A stretch of 64,000 nucleotides of DNA from Neoalteromonas facilis (GCF_002807665.1 NZ_PEAY01000002.1:62001-126000); one strand, 5' to 3'. Shown: positions 52,622 to 63,267, numbered from the stretch's first letter. Made by a program: numbers and translations. Notes: generated by a model from the letters alone, not told the origin.

Positions 52622-53815
52622 CTACCCCTTGATAATCACAGAGCCAATCACTTGATTGTCTCGGTTGTTAATAGCACCTTGCTCAACGGTAAAACCAGCG
52701 GCTTGTGCTTGGGCACGGAAACGCTCCAAAGATTCAAAGTTAGGCGCTACCGCTTGCATTCGCAGCTCACTGCGTTCGCCATCAAAGCGCAGAGACTGCG
52801 GTTTTACTTGGGTTTGTGAAAATGCGCTACTGAGTTGTTCAAGCATGGCTAGCATAGACACGCCAGTTCCACCTTGCTCTAGCTTAACAAGTTCACTGCT
52901 TACTTTTCGTTTTACGTCTCGATATATGCCAATGTTGGGAAAACCGCGTTTTATTTCACTATCAATTTGTGCAGTTAACTCCGTCGCTTGTTGTTTGAGT
53001 TGAGTTAACGTAATGGCTTTGTCCGCTAACGACAGCGCGAATGCGACGACTGCAAGAATGGCGGCTAGACGCCATTGATGCCAAGTAGCATTAGACTGCT
53101 TTTTAACTTTGTATTCATTTTGCAATAGGTTGAACTTGGCGCTCTGACTGCCTTTTACCAGCACATGCATGGGCATATCGAGAGTTTGCGGATGCCATTC
53201 AACGTTAGGTGTAGCACCAACGGTGACGCCGCTGTAGTCAAAGATCTGAAGCGGGTCTTCTTGTTGCTTAGCGAAGTGCATTATGGCAGGTAGCAACCAC
53301 TCTTGCTCCCCTTGCATGCCGCTCCACTCGTCTTGACGAATAAGCCACTCATTACCCAATTGCAAAAGACTCCAGGCATCTTCATTGTGAGGCAGTGCTA
53401 GTACATCGGGAAGCAACTTATCACAATGCAATCCAGCGTCGGTCAACATGCTTTGCCAAAGCTGCATTTGTTTGTGACTTACGATTGCGACGGCTTGCTG
53501 CGCGCCGACTTTGGGGCCCAAGGCAAAAAACTGTTCCGATACATCTGTTGATAATTCATCTTCGAGCATGTACGGGATAGCCGAAATGACTTTCCTACTT
53601 GCTTTGGGCGGTAAGGTCACCCACTTGAGCAATACGTGGCTACTCGGCGCGAGTGCAATGACTGGTCGAGCGCCTGCTCGCTCGGATAATGACGACAAAG
53701 CCGATGCATTTTCGAGTTCACCTGAGGCTATAATTTCCTGTTCATTCTCGGACCAAACAATCCAAAATACTGGGCTGTATTGATCGCCGCCCAATCGGAC
53801 TATGAGCTGCTCCAT
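52622..53815 (-). CDS. gspL: Type II secretion protein L
   Basis: This 397-residue bitopic protein has an actin-like cytoplasmic domain (about 1-230; VLLKWVTLPPKASRKVISAI, YMLEDELSTDV), one TM (about 250-268) and a ferredoxin-like periplasmic domain. GspL anchors the GspE ATPase to the membrane. It abuts gspK without a gap. Confidence 0.92.
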   Translation of the reverse strand: MEQLIVRLGGDQYSPVFWIVWSENEQEIIASGELENASALSSLSERAGARPVIALAPSSHVLLKWVTLPPKASRKVISAIPYMLEDELSTDVSEQFFALGPKVGAQQAVAIVSHKQMQLWQSMLTDAGLHCDKLLPDVLALPHNEDAWSLLQLGNEWLIRQDEWSGMQGEQEWLLPAIMHFAKQQEDPLQIFDYSGVTVGATPNVEWHPQTLDMPMHVLVKGSQSAKFNLLQNEYKVKKQSNATWHQWRLAAILAVVAFALSLADKAITLTQLKQQATELTAQIDSEIKRGFPNIGIYRDVKRKVSSELVKLEQGGTGVSMLAMLEQLSSAFSQTQVKPQSLRFDGERSELRMQAVAPNFESLERFRAQAQAAGFTVEQGAINNRDNQVIGSVIIKG

Positions 53816-54817
53816 CTAGTATTTGCCTCCAAATTCTCGGCGCACAACGGTAACCTTTTTATTTTCATCCACGAAAAATACGGATGACATAGCAAATGTG
53901 GCGTTATTGTAACGGGTCTTTGTGTATAAAATAAAATATTGTGTGGTTACAGAAAACCATTGTTGGCGTTCTTGCGGTAACGCCAACGCCGCAATATCCG
54001 GTTCGGCAAGGAACCCGACGGTGTCATCGTAGCCATCACTGGGCCTTGCTGCAACAAGACGCCTTGCCTGTTCAACATCTAAACCAGTTACTGCGGCCAG
54101 TACTGGCGCCAATTCCTCGGTCATGGTGTTAATGTTAATTTGCATAGAACTATTGTTTGGACGCGCGCACACCAGAGGCAGCAAATCATTTATCCAAACC
54201 GCAGACACGCCGTTAACGATGCGCAACTCTGATTTGTTCTGCATCATAGTATTGGCAGCAAGATAGGGGTTCGGTAATGATTCGTAGTCCATATCTTCAG
54301 CACCAAACCCTCGAATTTGGTCATCATTGTCGAGCCAGTCGGCAAGCGAGTCGCGCACGGTTTCAGCGGTATAACTGTCCATGTCGGGCAGTAACTGAGG
54401 GGTTTGTAATAAACGCTGAAAAGCCTCCATTTCTGCGCTGACCTGACTACCTGAATTTTGCTCTCCCTCGCTACGATTGTGGGTTAATGCGTTTAGGTTA
54501 AAACAGCTTTGCATATCGACTAACTGGGCTTGAATACCACCATTATCGATTGGATAAATAAATTCTTGGGACCAGGGTTGGTTCAGGTGTATTTTGTCGC
54601 CGCTTAGATCCAATAGTTGCGCAATCGATTTACGTGCGTATTGTTCAGCACCTAAGGCGTACCAGTATGCTTGATTCGCGTCTTTAATATTCGCCGTGCG
54701 CTGTGCTTGTAGCTGCAAGCGCGCAATCATTTCGGTACCCAAAATGGCGACCAGCGCAACCACCATCAGCACCGTGATGAGCGCTACTCCGCCTTGACGA
54801 AACGACGTGCTACTCAT
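53816..54817 (-). CDS. gspK: Type II secretion minor pseudopilin K
   Basis: This protein of about 333 residues is the large tip pseudopilin. RQGGVALITVLMVVALVAI is the cleavage site and helix; it lacks Glu5, as is normal for GspK. The body has the NINTMTEELAPVLAAVTGL helix-hairpin region typical of GspK. I prefer ATG 54817 with GGTGGG upstream; GTG 54829 is the longer option. It overlaps gspJ by 8 nt. Confidence 0.92.
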   Translation of the reverse strand: MSSTSFRQGGVALITVLMVVALVAILGTEMIARLQLQAQRTANIKDANQAYWYALGAEQYARKSIAQLLDLSGDKIHLNQPWSQEFIYPIDNGGIQAQLVDMQSCFNLNALTHNRSEGEQNSGSQVSAEMEAFQRLLQTPQLLPDMDSYTAETVRDSLADWLDNDDQIRGFGAEDMDYESLPNPYLAANTMMQNKSELRIVNGVSAVWINDLLPLVCARPNNSSMQININTMTEELAPVLAAVTGLDVEQARRLVAARPSDGYDDTVGFLAEPDIAALALPQERQQWFSVTTQYFILYTKTRYNNATFAMSSVFFVDENKKVTVVRREFGGKY

Positions 54818-55448
54818 TGTTAAGCCCACCGCTTATAACGAATTCACGTCGAATGCGACCGTGCTCTTGGGTTGTGATGTCAATTGCAATTGCCCGCGGT
54901 AGCACTGTACCGACATAGTTTTCTTGCCAGTCGCGCTCGCGCTCAGGTGCCCCTTTCTCTTTTATGAAAAAAGAGACTTTGAAGTCTTCAACGTTCTCTA
55001 ATAGCACCCTTATTTTGGGTTCGAAACCAATGACATTGTCAACGTAGTTGCCGTACAACCGCTCGAGTTTTCCGTCTTTCAATCGGTATGCGACTGCCTG
55101 CATATTGCTACGGGGCAACATAAACTGGGGGTTATGCCAACCGGTTCTGACAAACGCAATACTATCAGCATCGCTATTATCAGCAGCACGCCCACTGGCC
55201 ATTACGATTTCGTTGAGTTCACCTTCTATTCTTGCCGGACGCGCTACAGCTTGGAGTAAATCGCGTTCAATAATCAACATAGCACGTTGAATTTGCTCCA
55301 ACTGCGCGAAACGGTCTTGAGACAATTCATTGCCGTCCATCACGCGCGACAAAAGTCCCGCAGAGGCTACGCCGATAATGGCGAAAATTGCCATGGCGAT
55401 TAGGATTTCAAGTAGTGTAAAACCTCGGGGTTGGGCGAACTTATTCAT
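54810..55448 (-). CDS. gspJ: Type II secretion minor pseudopilin J
   Basis: This protein of about 212 residues has the prepilin signal RGFTLLEILIAMAIFAIIG. The C-terminal VLPRAIAIDITTQEHG is typical of GspJ. ATG 55448 is chosen because it gives a short leader (MNKFAQPRG); the open frame begins earlier at 55463. It overlaps gspI by 8 nt. GspJ, GspI and GspK form the pseudopilus tip. Confidence 0.93.
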   Translation of the reverse strand: MNKFAQPRGFTLLEILIAMAIFAIIGVASAGLLSRVMDGNELSQDRFAQLEQIQRAMLIIERDLLQAVARPARIEGELNEIVMASGRAADNSDADSIAFVRTGWHNPQFMLPRSNMQAVAYRLKDGKLERLYGNYVDNVIGFEPKIRVLLENVEDFKVSFFIKEKGAPERERDWQENYVGTVLPRAIAIDITTQEHGRIRREFVISGGLNNE

Positions 55449-55815
55449 TGGGTTTCGCCACAAAGCTGGTCACGCTGGTTATCGAATCCTCATAGTTCTC
55501 ACTTAAACCAACAGATACCACAATAGCGCGTAAATCATCGTCATTAGTTTTACTGGCGGTTTGCTGCCAATACCACGTGCGGCCTGCCATTTGTTCTGAG
55601 CCTTTGATATTTGCTTTAGGTGGCCATTGGTCGTCAAGGTGAGCACGAGTTAACTGATTGTTAGCGACATAAGTGGCCCAGGTTATTTCTTCTATCACAC
55701 CCACATTGTTCAAATGGTCTGTGGCAGTTTTCATGATGGCCATGCCGGCAACGGCAAAGATAAACAAGGCAACCATGACTTCGAGTAACGTCATTCCTTG
55801 CGCAATTCGATTCAT
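55441..55815 (-). CDS. gspI: Type II secretion minor pseudopilin I
   Basis: This 124-residue pseudopilin has the leader MNRIAQ and cleavage site G before MTLLEVMVALFIFAVAG. The motif WATYVANNQLTRAHL is typical of GspI. GspI starts assembly of the tip complex. It overlaps gspH by 4 nt and gspJ by 8 nt. Confidence 0.94.
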   Translation of the reverse strand: MNRIAQGMTLLEVMVALFIFAVAGMAIMKTATDHLNNVGVIEEITWATYVANNQLTRAHLDDQWPPKANIKGSEQMAGRTWYWQQTASKTNDDDLRAIVVSVGLSENYEDSITSVTSFVAKPNE

Positions 55816-56441
55816 GACTCATCTGCCTGTGCCAATGGACCAAGGCGTATCAATGGCGTAACGTCTTGGCCGTTGAGCTTGAAATAAACGGGGTCGTCTT
55901 GACCAAAATCGGGCTCGTATTTAAACAGTAAACTAAAGGGGGTGATATCACCGCTAGATAAGATAAGGATCTGTGGCGGTGGCTGTTTCTCTTCTTCCTC
56001 GCCTATTTCGACCCCATCTTCTGATACAGACAAAGTTTCATCAAATATGCCACGGTCAAACAATCTATCAGTATCTTGCCAAGGCAAATCATCAAGCAAA
56101 AGTTCCATGCTGAATGGCTCAGGTAACTGCTTTTCCGCAAACGTAGGATTATCGGTAATGGGTTGCCATTCTTGTTCATCATCGAGCCAAACAAAACGAT
56201 AAATTTGCTCGTCTTGATCGATATAAAGGCCCAGTTGTTGTTGGTTTAAAATGGCGAAATCTGACGCCATATCAAAAACAACTTGTAAACGTTGAACCTG
56301 TTCTTTGAGGCGATCGGATTCGCTAGCAGAAAAAGCATTGAACAGCACAATGCTAGTGGCCACACCAATCAAAAACAGGGCGACCATTATCTCTAATAAT
56401 GTGAAGCCCCGTGACTTTGTATTTAATTGGTGTGTAAGCAC
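55812..56441 (-). CDS. gspH: Type II secretion minor pseudopilin H
   Basis: This 209-residue pseudopilin has the cleavage site SRGFTLLEIMVALFLIGVA. The globular part carries an acidic, Pro-rich insertion (EIGEEEEKQPPPQ, about residues 155-167) before the conserved ILSSGDITPFSLLF. GspH links the main pilus to the tip. It ends 4 nt inside gspI and starts 6 nt after gspG. Confidence 0.92.
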   Translation of the reverse strand: MLTHQLNTKSRGFTLLEIMVALFLIGVATSIVLFNAFSASESDRLKEQVQRLQVVFDMASDFAILNQQQLGLYIDQDEQIYRFVWLDDEQEWQPITDNPTFAEKQLPEPFSMELLLDDLPWQDTDRLFDRGIFDETLSVSEDGVEIGEEEEKQPPPQILILSSGDITPFSLLFKYEPDFGQDDPVYFKLNGQDVTPLIRLGPLAQADES

Positions 56442-56447
56442 TTACTT

Positions 56448-56873
56448 TTAGTCTAGGTAGTCGTTTATGTTCCAGTTGCCAATGTCATCATCAGTACCGG
56501 GTTGCTGGTCTGGACCATTTGAGAAGATATCGATGAGTCCTAACTCCCCTGGGCTAATCAAATTGTAAGGGTTACCCCAGGGATCATCTGGTAAGCGGTT
56601 AATAAAGCCGCCAACTGGAAAGTTCTTAGGCAGTGGCTCAATCGTTGGCTCATTCACTAATGCATCTAAGCCTTGCTCCGTGGTTGGAAATACATTGTTG
56701 CGTAGTTTGTACATTTGCAACGCACTTTCTAAATTCTGGATATCAATAGCTGCCTTTTTCAGCTGGGCTTCCTCTTGATTGCCTATAATATTAGGGGCCA
56801 CGATAGCTGTCATGATGCCGATGATCAGGATGACCACCATCACTTCAATTAAGCTGAATCCTTTGTTTCTCAT
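56448..56873 (-). CDS. gspG: Type II secretion major pseudopilin G
   Basis: This 141-residue major pseudopilin has the leader MRNKG followed by FSLIEVMVVILIIGIM. The C-terminal DPWGNPYNLISPGELGLIDIFSNGPD includes the calcium-binding loop typical of GspG. Cleavage and methylation need the prepilin peptidase (GspO/PilD), which is not in this window. AGGAG precedes its start. Confidence 0.96.
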   Translation of the reverse strand: MRNKGFSLIEVMVVILIIGIMTAIVAPNIIGNQEEAQLKKAAIDIQNLESALQMYKLRNNVFPTTEQGLDALVNEPTIEPLPKNFPVGGFINRLPDDPWGNPYNLISPGELGLIDIFSNGPDQQPGTDDDIGNWNINDYLD

Positions 56874-56886
56874 AAACTTCTCCTAA

Positions 56887-58107
56887 CTAAATCATGTTAT
56901 TTAACGAGATGATGGGCAGCAAAATGGCGATTACGATGAAAAATACAATCGCTGCCATCGTTAAAATGAGCACTGGCCCTAAAATCGCTAATGCAATGTT
57001 AACTTGCATTTCAAATTGGCGTTCTTGATTCAATGCCGCGCGCGCGAGCATATCTTGTAATTCACCACTCTTCTCTCCCGACGCAATCATGTGGATCATC
57101 ATCGGTGGGAATACACCCGTTGCATCTAATGCGCCGCGTAAACTGGAACCCCCTTGGACTTTCCCTGCGGATTCCATAATGAGATCTTTAATATAAACGT
57201 TTTCGAGTACGTTGCCGGCGATACGCATCCCTTCGAGAACAGGCACTGCGCTGGCCGTTAAAATACTTAGCGTACTGGCAAAGCGTGAGGTATTAATACT
57301 CTTTATGACCTTCCCAAGTACCGGGAAGTTTAATCTAATTCGATGGGATTTCATTTTAAATGCACTTGTGCGCATTAACTGTCGATAGCCCACATACATC
57401 AGCACCAGTGCTAGTAAAATGAGTAAGCCATAATTCTGTATGCCTTCGGATACGGCAATCAAAAATTGGGTTACGCCCGGCAATTCCTGCCCCATGTTGT
57501 CGAACTGACCAACGATGCGTGGCACCACGTAAGTCAGCAGCAAACTGACGATGCCGATAGCAACGATTAACATGATCACCGGGTAAATTAATGCTTGTGT
57601 GATTTGGTTTTTAACAATATTGCGTCGTTCAGTGTAGTCAGCCAGCCTATTTAACACGGTATCCAAGTGACCGGACTTTTCGCCCGCGGCGACCATTGAA
57701 CGGTATAGGTTGTCGAACACGCTGGGAAACTCAGACAAGGCGTCGGCCAGAGTGTAACCTTCTACTACCTTGGATCGAATAGCCATCATCATCTGTTTGT
57801 GACGAGGCTTCTCGCTTTGCTCAGCAACCGCTTGCAAGGCTTCTTCTATCGGTAATGCAGACTCGATTAACGTGGCCAATTGGCGGGTTAACAGGGCTAA
57901 GTCAGATACGCTGATTGTCGGGCGCAACATGCCGAAGCGAGCATTACCTTTTTGCGCCTTTTTCTTCTCTGAAACTTCTTCAACATCAATCGGAATAAGC
58001 GATTGTTCACGCAACTGCTGACGCACTTGCCGCGGCGTATCCGCCTCGAGCACGCCAGATTTGTTCTTACCTGAAGACGTTAGTGCTTTGTACGCATATG
58101 CCGGCAT
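56887..58107 (-). CDS. gspF: Type II secretion inner membrane protein F
   Basis: This 406-residue platform protein has two similar GspF domains with TM helices near 170-192, 220-238 and 377-400. MPAYAYKALTSSGKNKSGVLE at the start and the PIEEALQAVAEQ and EGMRIAGNVLENV stretches are standard. It contacts GspE and GspL. It follows gspE by 1 nt. Confidence 0.96.
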   Translation of the reverse strand: MPAYAYKALTSSGKNKSGVLEADTPRQVRQQLREQSLIPIDVEEVSEKKKAQKGNARFGMLRPTISVSDLALLTRQLATLIESALPIEEALQAVAEQSEKPRHKQMMMAIRSKVVEGYTLADALSEFPSVFDNLYRSMVAAGEKSGHLDTVLNRLADYTERRNIVKNQITQALIYPVIMLIVAIGIVSLLLTYVVPRIVGQFDNMGQELPGVTQFLIAVSEGIQNYGLLILLALVLMYVGYRQLMRTSAFKMKSHRIRLNFPVLGKVIKSINTSRFASTLSILTASAVPVLEGMRIAGNVLENVYIKDLIMESAGKVQGGSSLRGALDATGVFPPMMIHMIASGEKSGELQDMLARAALNQERQFEMQVNIALAILGPVLILTMAAIVFFIVIAILLPIISLNNMI

Positions 58108-58108
58108 A

Positions 58109-59659
58109 CTAATCCTCGCGCGTGACGCGCAACACTTCTTCTAAAGTCGTAATACCTGACAGTACTTTGGCACAACCGTCTTCGCGAATGCTCGGGGTTG
58201 TTTTACGTACATACCGTTCGATACTTTGCTCACCTTTGCCTTCATGCATTAAATCGCGAATGGCTTCATCTACCACCAGTAATTCATGAATACCGGTACG
58301 GCCTCGATATCCGGTCTGGTTGCATTCGGCACAACCTCGCGCACCGAATATTGTGGTTTGTTGTGCATCTATTGGGGATAAGCCAAGAATAGCCGCTTCT
58401 TGCTCGCTTGGAGAGTGCGGGTGCTTGCAGCTTGAACATAAGGTTCTGACTAACCGTTGCGATAACACTGCCAACAGCGAAGACGACAGAAGGAAAGATT
58501 CAATGCCCATGTCTTCTAGTCGAGTAATAGCACCTGCGGCAGTATTGGTGTGCAATGTAGACAATACCAAGTGACCGGTTAAAGACGCCTGTACCGCAAT
58601 TTGTGCAGTCTCAACATCCCGGATCTCACCGACCATTACTACATCCGGATCTTGGCGCAATATTGCACGTAAACCACGCGCAAAGGTCATATCAACACGC
58701 GGGTTAACTTGTGTTTGGCCGATACCCTGCAGGTCGAATTCAATTGGATCTTCAACCGTTAGGATATTGCGGTCTTTGGAGTTTATCTCGCTTAAGCCGG
58801 CATACAAGGTTGTACTTTTACCAGAGCCGGTTGGACCGGTAACCAGAATGATGCCGTGTGGCTTTCTGATCAGAGCTGAAAACTTATCTCGATTGGCCTG
58901 AGTCATGCCCAAATCTTCTAGATTCAAGCGAGCATTGTTCTTGTCTAGCAAACGCAATACAACGCGTTCACCATGGCTAGCCGGCATGGTCGACACACGC
59001 ACATCGACTGCTCGACCGGCAATGCGTAGCGTAATACGACCATCTTGTGGTACGCGCTTCTCCGCTATGTCGAGCTTTGCCATAACCTTGATACGTGACA
59101 CTAACATAGACGAAAGTTTGCGGTTTGGTCGCAAGATTTCACGCAACACCCCGTCGACGCGGAAACGCACAACAAGCTGACTTTCAAAGGTTTCGATGTG
59201 AATGTCTGATGCGCCTTCTTTAATCGCTTCGCTGAGCATGGCGTTGATCAGCTTAATGATAGGCGCATCATCTTCACTTTCTAATAGGTCTTCAGTATCG
59301 GGTAGGTCTTCAGCTAATGAAAACAAATCACTTTCGTTACCTAAATCTTCCATTAACTGCTTTGCAGCTGAAGAGTCGCGTTGGAACGCGTTGGTTAACA
59401 CCTGCTCAAAGCGGTCGTTGCTGATTTCTTCGAGAATGAAGGGCGCGCCGTAAAAACGTCGAACCTCAGCAAAGATGTGAAACGGCGTCTCTGATGTGTA
59501 ATACAACTTTGCTGGTGTTTGTGCCGTTTCTAGTATGACCTTGTGACGTTTGGCAAAACTAAACGATAGTTGTGAATGCCCATCCGTTTCACTTGCATCG
59601 TCGGCAGCAATATCGGCTTGTTCCATCATGTCGATTGAAGGTTCAGCTTGCTCAGTCAT
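58109..59659 (-). CDS. gspE: Type II secretion ATPase E
   Basis: This 516-residue cytoplasmic ATPase powers pseudopilus assembly. Seen are Walker [16 protein letters not shown] (about 274-283), the Asp box [12 protein letters not shown], Walker B region [16 protein letters not shown], and a zinc tetracysteine C408/C411 and C443/C446. The N-terminal N1E domain that binds GspL is present after an acidic start. The start ATG overlaps the gspD stop by 1 nt (TAATG). Confidence 0.97.
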   Translation of the reverse strand: MTEQAEPSIDMMEQADIAADDASETDGHSQLSFSFAKRHKVILETAQTPAKLYYTSETPFHIFAEVRRFYGAPFILEEISNDRFEQVLTNAFQRDSSAAKQLMEDLGNESDLFSLAEDLPDTEDLLESEDDAPIIKLINAMLSEAIKEGASDIHIETFESQLVVRFRVDGVLREILRPNRKLSSMLVSRIKVMAKLDIAEKRVPQDGRITLRIAGRAVDVRVSTMPASHGERVVLRLLDKNNARLNLEDLGMTQANRDKFSALIRKPHGIILVTGPTGSGKSTTLYAGLSEINSKDRNILTVEDPIEFDLQGIGQTQVNPRVDMTFARGLRAILRQDPDVVMVGEIRDVETAQIAVQASLTGHLVLSTLHTNTAAGAITRLEDMGIESFLLSSSLLAVLSQRLVRTLCSSCKHPHSPSEQEAAILGLSPIDAQQTTIFGARGCAECNQTGYRGRTGIHELLVVDEAIRDLMHEGKGEQSIERYVRKTTPSIREDGCAKVLSGITTLEEVLRVTRED

Positions 59660-61719
59660 TACTCGTCCTGCTCACTTTCTTTCTTTTGTTTTTCCAACAA
59701 GTACTCATCATACGAAGGCGGCAAGGTTAAAGCGTCATTCCATTCTGGAATTAATGGACCTTTGGTCAACGGCATCAAAGGTACTCCTTCAGATTGTCGC
59801 TGCAATTGTTGCGCGCGGATAAAGTTATATTTGCGATGCGAAATCTCATTCATCGTAACGCCATCACGCACAATTTTGGGTCGAATAAAAACCATAAGAT
59901 TGCGTTTACGCTTGCTGGTGGAGGTTGTTTTGAACAGGTGACCTAAAAATGGGATATCACCGAGTAACGGAACCTTAGACACACTTTCCTGCACATCTTC
60001 ATCGATTAAGCCGCCCAATACGATAGTGCCGCCATCATCGACAATGACCGTGGTTTTGATTTCACGTTTGTTTATTGAAATGTCAACAGAGGTTGCGCCG
60101 CTTACACTCGATACTTCTTGTTCAATCAATAGTTGAACCGCGTCGCCCTCGTTGATTTGTGGGGTTACTTTTAATTTGATACCCACTTCTTGACGGTCGA
60201 CCGTGGTAAACGGATTAGAGTTATTTGCGCCGGTTGTTGTACCGGTGATAATCGGGACTTCCTGACCAACAATGAAAAAAGCTTCTTCGTTGTCCATGGT
60301 GGTCAAATGCGGTGTCGCAAGGATGTTAGAGTTTGTGTCATTGCTAACGGCTTGCACAACTGCGCCCCAGCCATCTTCAATAATGCCAGCGATCAGACCG
60401 TTTGCACCGCCTAGCAGGTTTGCAAGTGAGGTTAGATTACCTTCAATGGTGTCAGTCGATTCGATTGGATCGCCGTTTGATGAGTAGGTTGTTCGCGTTA
60501 CTTCGCGATCTTCTGCCTGACGCAGTGCCACACCTAATGAGCCAACAGGTACTACACCATTTGTAAACTGTGTACCGCCGCCACTTTCAGATACCCATTG
60601 CACGCCCAATGTGGTGCCATCACCTTCAAATACTTCAACAATAATGGCTTCAACTTGCACTTGCGCACGGCGTACATCAAGTTGGCGAATGACTTCTTCC
60701 AGTGAACGCATCATATCGGGCTCTGCAGTAATAACCACTGAGTTTGAATCTTCGTGCGCATCGATACTGACTTCACGATTGTTGCTACCACGGCGGTTAT
60801 TCGACGCACCTTGCTCTTCAGCTTGAATACTGGCACTCACGCCTTGTAGAACTTTGACCAGATCTTCCGCTTTGGCGTAATTTAAGAAGATGACTCGTGT
60901 GTTACCACTGGTTTCAAGCTCTTGGTCCATGCGCGTGATTAAATTAATCAGGCGTTGACGCGCTTTAATGTCACCACTAACGATAACGCTATTGGTTCGA
61001 TCATCGGCGACTACTCTAGGATCAGATTTCGCTCCCGAGCCGGCAGCTTTACCCTGCGATTTATTGATACTGTCGATGATGCGCACCATTTCTGACGCCG
61101 AGGCAAAACGCAGTTTTACTATTTCGACTTCTTCGTCACCGGCACGGTCCACGCGCTCAATGATTTCAACAAGACGGTTTACTACCGCTGCACGGCCGGT
61201 CAACATCATAACGTTTGAAGGGTCGTGGCTAACCACGTTACCACCGCCCGCCTGGTCATTTAGCTGACGTAAAATCGGTGCTAATTCTCTCACCGGCACG
61301 TTATACACTGGCACAACGCGCGTGATGAATTCATCACCGTTCATCAATGCGCCTTCAACCACTGGAATATTCGATGCTTTCGCGTCTTTAGAGCGTACAA
61401 CTTTCAGAATACCGCTGGGCATCTCTACCACGGCATATTCATACACCTGCAAAACATTTAGGAAAAATTGGTAATACTGTTCTTCTGACAATAGATCGTA
61501 ACTGCGGACTGAAATTTTGCCGCGAACATTGGGGTCAACGATGATAGTCTTTTTAAGGTTCTTGCCGACAATATTGATGAATTCACTGATTTCAGTATCT
61601 TTGAAATTAGGCTGATACTGTTCCGCCACAGCGCCTATAGAATAAGACAACCCCAGTGACACAAAAGCCACAAAGCAGAGTCGCAAATTAAAGCGGCGAA
61701 TAAACTCCATATTTCTCAT
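59659..61719 (-). CDS. gspD: Type II secretion outer membrane secretin D
   Basis: This secretin of about 686 residues forms the outer membrane gate. It has a signal peptide (to about AVAE), N0 domain ([20 protein letters not shown]), three N domains with Ser/Asn-rich loops, and the secretin core ([14 protein letters not shown] near the end). I prefer ATG 61719, with GAGG six nt upstream; ATG 61731 would overlap gspC, and ATG 61710 is also possible. No pilotin gene (gspS) is adjacent. Confidence 0.96.
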   Translation of the reverse strand: MRNMEFIRRFNLRLCFVAFVSLGLSYSIGAVAEQYQPNFKDTEISEFINIVGKNLKKTIIVDPNVRGKISVRSYDLLSEEQYYQFFLNVLQVYEYAVVEMPSGILKVVRSKDAKASNIPVVEGALMNGDEFITRVVPVYNVPVRELAPILRQLNDQAGGGNVVSHDPSNVMMLTGRAAVVNRLVEIIERVDRAGDEEVEIVKLRFASASEMVRIIDSINKSQGKAAGSGAKSDPRVVADDRTNSVIVSGDIKARQRLINLITRMDQELETSGNTRVIFLNYAKAEDLVKVLQGVSASIQAEEQGASNNRRGSNNREVSIDAHEDSNSVVITAEPDMMRSLEEVIRQLDVRRAQVQVEAIIVEVFEGDGTTLGVQWVSESGGGTQFTNGVVPVGSLGVALRQAEDREVTRTTYSSNGDPIESTDTIEGNLTSLANLLGGANGLIAGIIEDGWGAVVQAVSNDTNSNILATPHLTTMDNEEAFFIVGQEVPIITGTTTGANNSNPFTTVDRQEVGIKLKVTPQINEGDAVQLLIEQEVSSVSGATSVDISINKREIKTTVIVDDGGTIVLGGLIDEDVQESVSKVPLLGDIPFLGHLFKTTSTSKRKRNLMVFIRPKIVRDGVTMNEISHRKYNFIRAQQLQRQSEGVPLMPLTKGPLIPEWNDALTLPPSYDEYLLEKQKKESEQDE

Positions 61720-61720
61720 C

Positions 61721-62644
61721 CTATTCCTCATCGCTTGGTTCTGGTAAATCCAGATATAGCGTTAAATATTGTTCGTCTCTAAGCACGGTAAGCTGCAATG
61801 AATCGGCCGTTTGCAACTCTCCCATGGCTTCTCTGGCTTGTTGTGGATCTGTCACATCAAGTCCATTAATCTCTGTAATAACATCACCTGCGGTCAAACC
61901 GGCAGCTTCAAATAACGCTGGGTTTTTACCCGGCTGCACACGATATCCTAGCAGTTCACCGTCAGCTTGTGCGGGCGAAATCGATAAGAAGTCGGTAAAT
62001 TTAGTTGGTTGGGAACGCAGTTGCTGAGTTGCTGCAATAGCGCTATCGCTAAGTGCTGGTCTTGACGTAGGCGTTGAAGTGCGCGTTGAGCTTGTTGTTG
62101 CGCTTTGACTCCGCTTTTTATTAGCCTCATCAAAATCGACACCGTCTAGCATCAATGTTTCGTTGCGTGCACCGTTGCGAATGATGACACGATCGGCAAA
62201 TACTTCTTGCAATGAAGCATTGGTACCTTCAATTTTTTCACCGATGCCGTACGTTTGTTGCGCATTCCGATAAGCAATGATGGCTGCTCCGGCATCTTGT
62301 TCTGTGGTCGCAACCACACCGGTAAGTACAAGGTTCAATTTGGTTTCAGGCGCATCAGTCACAGTTTGCGTGGGTTGTTGTACTTCTACCTGAGGGTTAA
62401 AACGACCAAACAGTTGTAAATTTTTAATTCGACTCAGGTTTACACGAGCTGAGGCTGTTGAGCCTGTCGCAGTTACTACGGCAGGTTGAGTCGCAGAGTT
62501 TATCGATTCAGGCGTGGGTATTACTCGCCAAATCAACTGCGCTAGGAAGGCCAGCAAATAAAGGGCTAACAAACACACGACGACGAATCGTATGGATGAT
62601 TGTCGCTGCTGAATAAGATGTGTGGCTGATTGCAAAGTCGGCAT
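61721..62644 (-). CDS. gspC: Type II secretion protein C
   Basis: This 307-residue inner membrane protein has one TM (about 19-41), a periplasmic HR domain (LFGRFNPQV, LNLVLTGVVATTE) and a C-terminal PDZ domain (about 215-300; EAAGLTAGDVITEINGLDVTDP). GspC links the platform to the secretin and helps choose substrates. It is the first gene of the gsp operon; no ribosome binding site is obvious before ATG 62644, and I could not define its promoter. Confidence 0.95.
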   Translation of the reverse strand: MPTLQSATHLIQQRQSSIRFVVVCLLALYLLAFLAQLIWRVIPTPESINSATQPAVVTATGSTASARVNLSRIKNLQLFGRFNPQVEVQQPTQTVTDAPETKLNLVLTGVVATTEQDAGAAIIAYRNAQQTYGIGEKIEGTNASLQEVFADRVIIRNGARNETLMLDGVDFDEANKKRSQSATTSSTRTSTPTSRPALSDSAIAATQQLRSQPTKFTDFLSISPAQADGELLGYRVQPGKNPALFEAAGLTAGDVITEINGLDVTDPQQAREAMGELQTADSLQLTVLRDEQYLTLYLDLPEPSDEE

Positions 62645-62729
62645 TTGATATTATTTTTATACGGTTGATTCGACACTCATATTAGAGAGCAAAGTGGCTG
62701 TTCAGTAGGCGCTAGTGCTTTGTTCTATT

Positions 62730-62758
62730 CTTGAGTAATTAGTAACGCCCCCCATAAT
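62730..62758 (+). promoter_or_regulatory. Sigma-32 heat-shock promoter of hslR-hslO
   Basis: CTTGAG (62730-62735), 14 nt, CCCCATAAT (62750-62758) matches the sigma-32 consensus CTTGAA, 13-15 nt, CCCCATNT almost exactly. Transcription should start near 62765, giving a leader of about 75 nt before hslR. Both downstream genes are heat-shock genes in E. coli, which supports the call. Confidence 0.75.
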
Positions 62759-62838
62759 AGCCTAGTCTGCGTTACGGTCACAACTCTAATGCGAGGGTAT
62801 GAAACATTTATGACGATAATTGAGGCAATTTAGTTCCC

Positions 62839-63228
62839 ATGATTGATACAATGAGCGCAGTTAGACTGGATAAGTGGCTTTGGGCTGCGCGCTTTTTTAA
62901 AACTCGGGCACTGGCCCGAGACGCCGTTCAGGCGGGTAAAGTGCATTACAACGGCCAGCGCAGCAAGCCAGGAAAAGCTGTAGAGCTGGGGGCTATGTTA
63001 CGGATCCCCTGTGGATATGACGTGAAAGAAGTCGAAATCTTAGAAATTTATGACAAGCGACGAGCCGCGCCGTTAGCACAAAAAATGTATCGTGAAACCG
63101 CGCCGAGCATGTTGAAACGTCAACAAAATGCGGAAGCGAGAAAAGCGCAGGCATTTCACAATCCGCATCCCGATCAGCGTCCGGACAAAAAACAGCGCAG
63201 AGAACTTATCCGCATTAAACATCAATAA
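62839..63228 (+). CDS. hslR: Heat shock protein 15 (ribosome-associated, S4 domain)
   Basis: This 129-residue basic protein binds free 50S subunits that carry a nascent chain, helping recycle stalled ribosomes. The S4 RNA-binding domain reads VRLDKWLWAARFFKTRALAR and VHYNGQRSKPGKAVELG. The C-terminal HPDQRPDKKQRRELIRIKH is also conserved in E. coli Hsp15. TGAGG lies 13 nt before ATG 62839, somewhat far. It is cotranscribed with hslO. Confidence 0.96.
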   Translation: MIDTMSAVRLDKWLWAARFFKTRALARDAVQAGKVHYNGQRSKPGKAVELGAMLRIPCGYDVKEVEILEIYDKRRAAPLAQKMYRETAPSMLKRQQNAEARKAQAFHNPHPDQRPDKKQRRELIRIKHQ

Positions 63229-63267
63229 ATTTTAAGTCGTCTACAACACGACTGAACTGGAAGTTTT

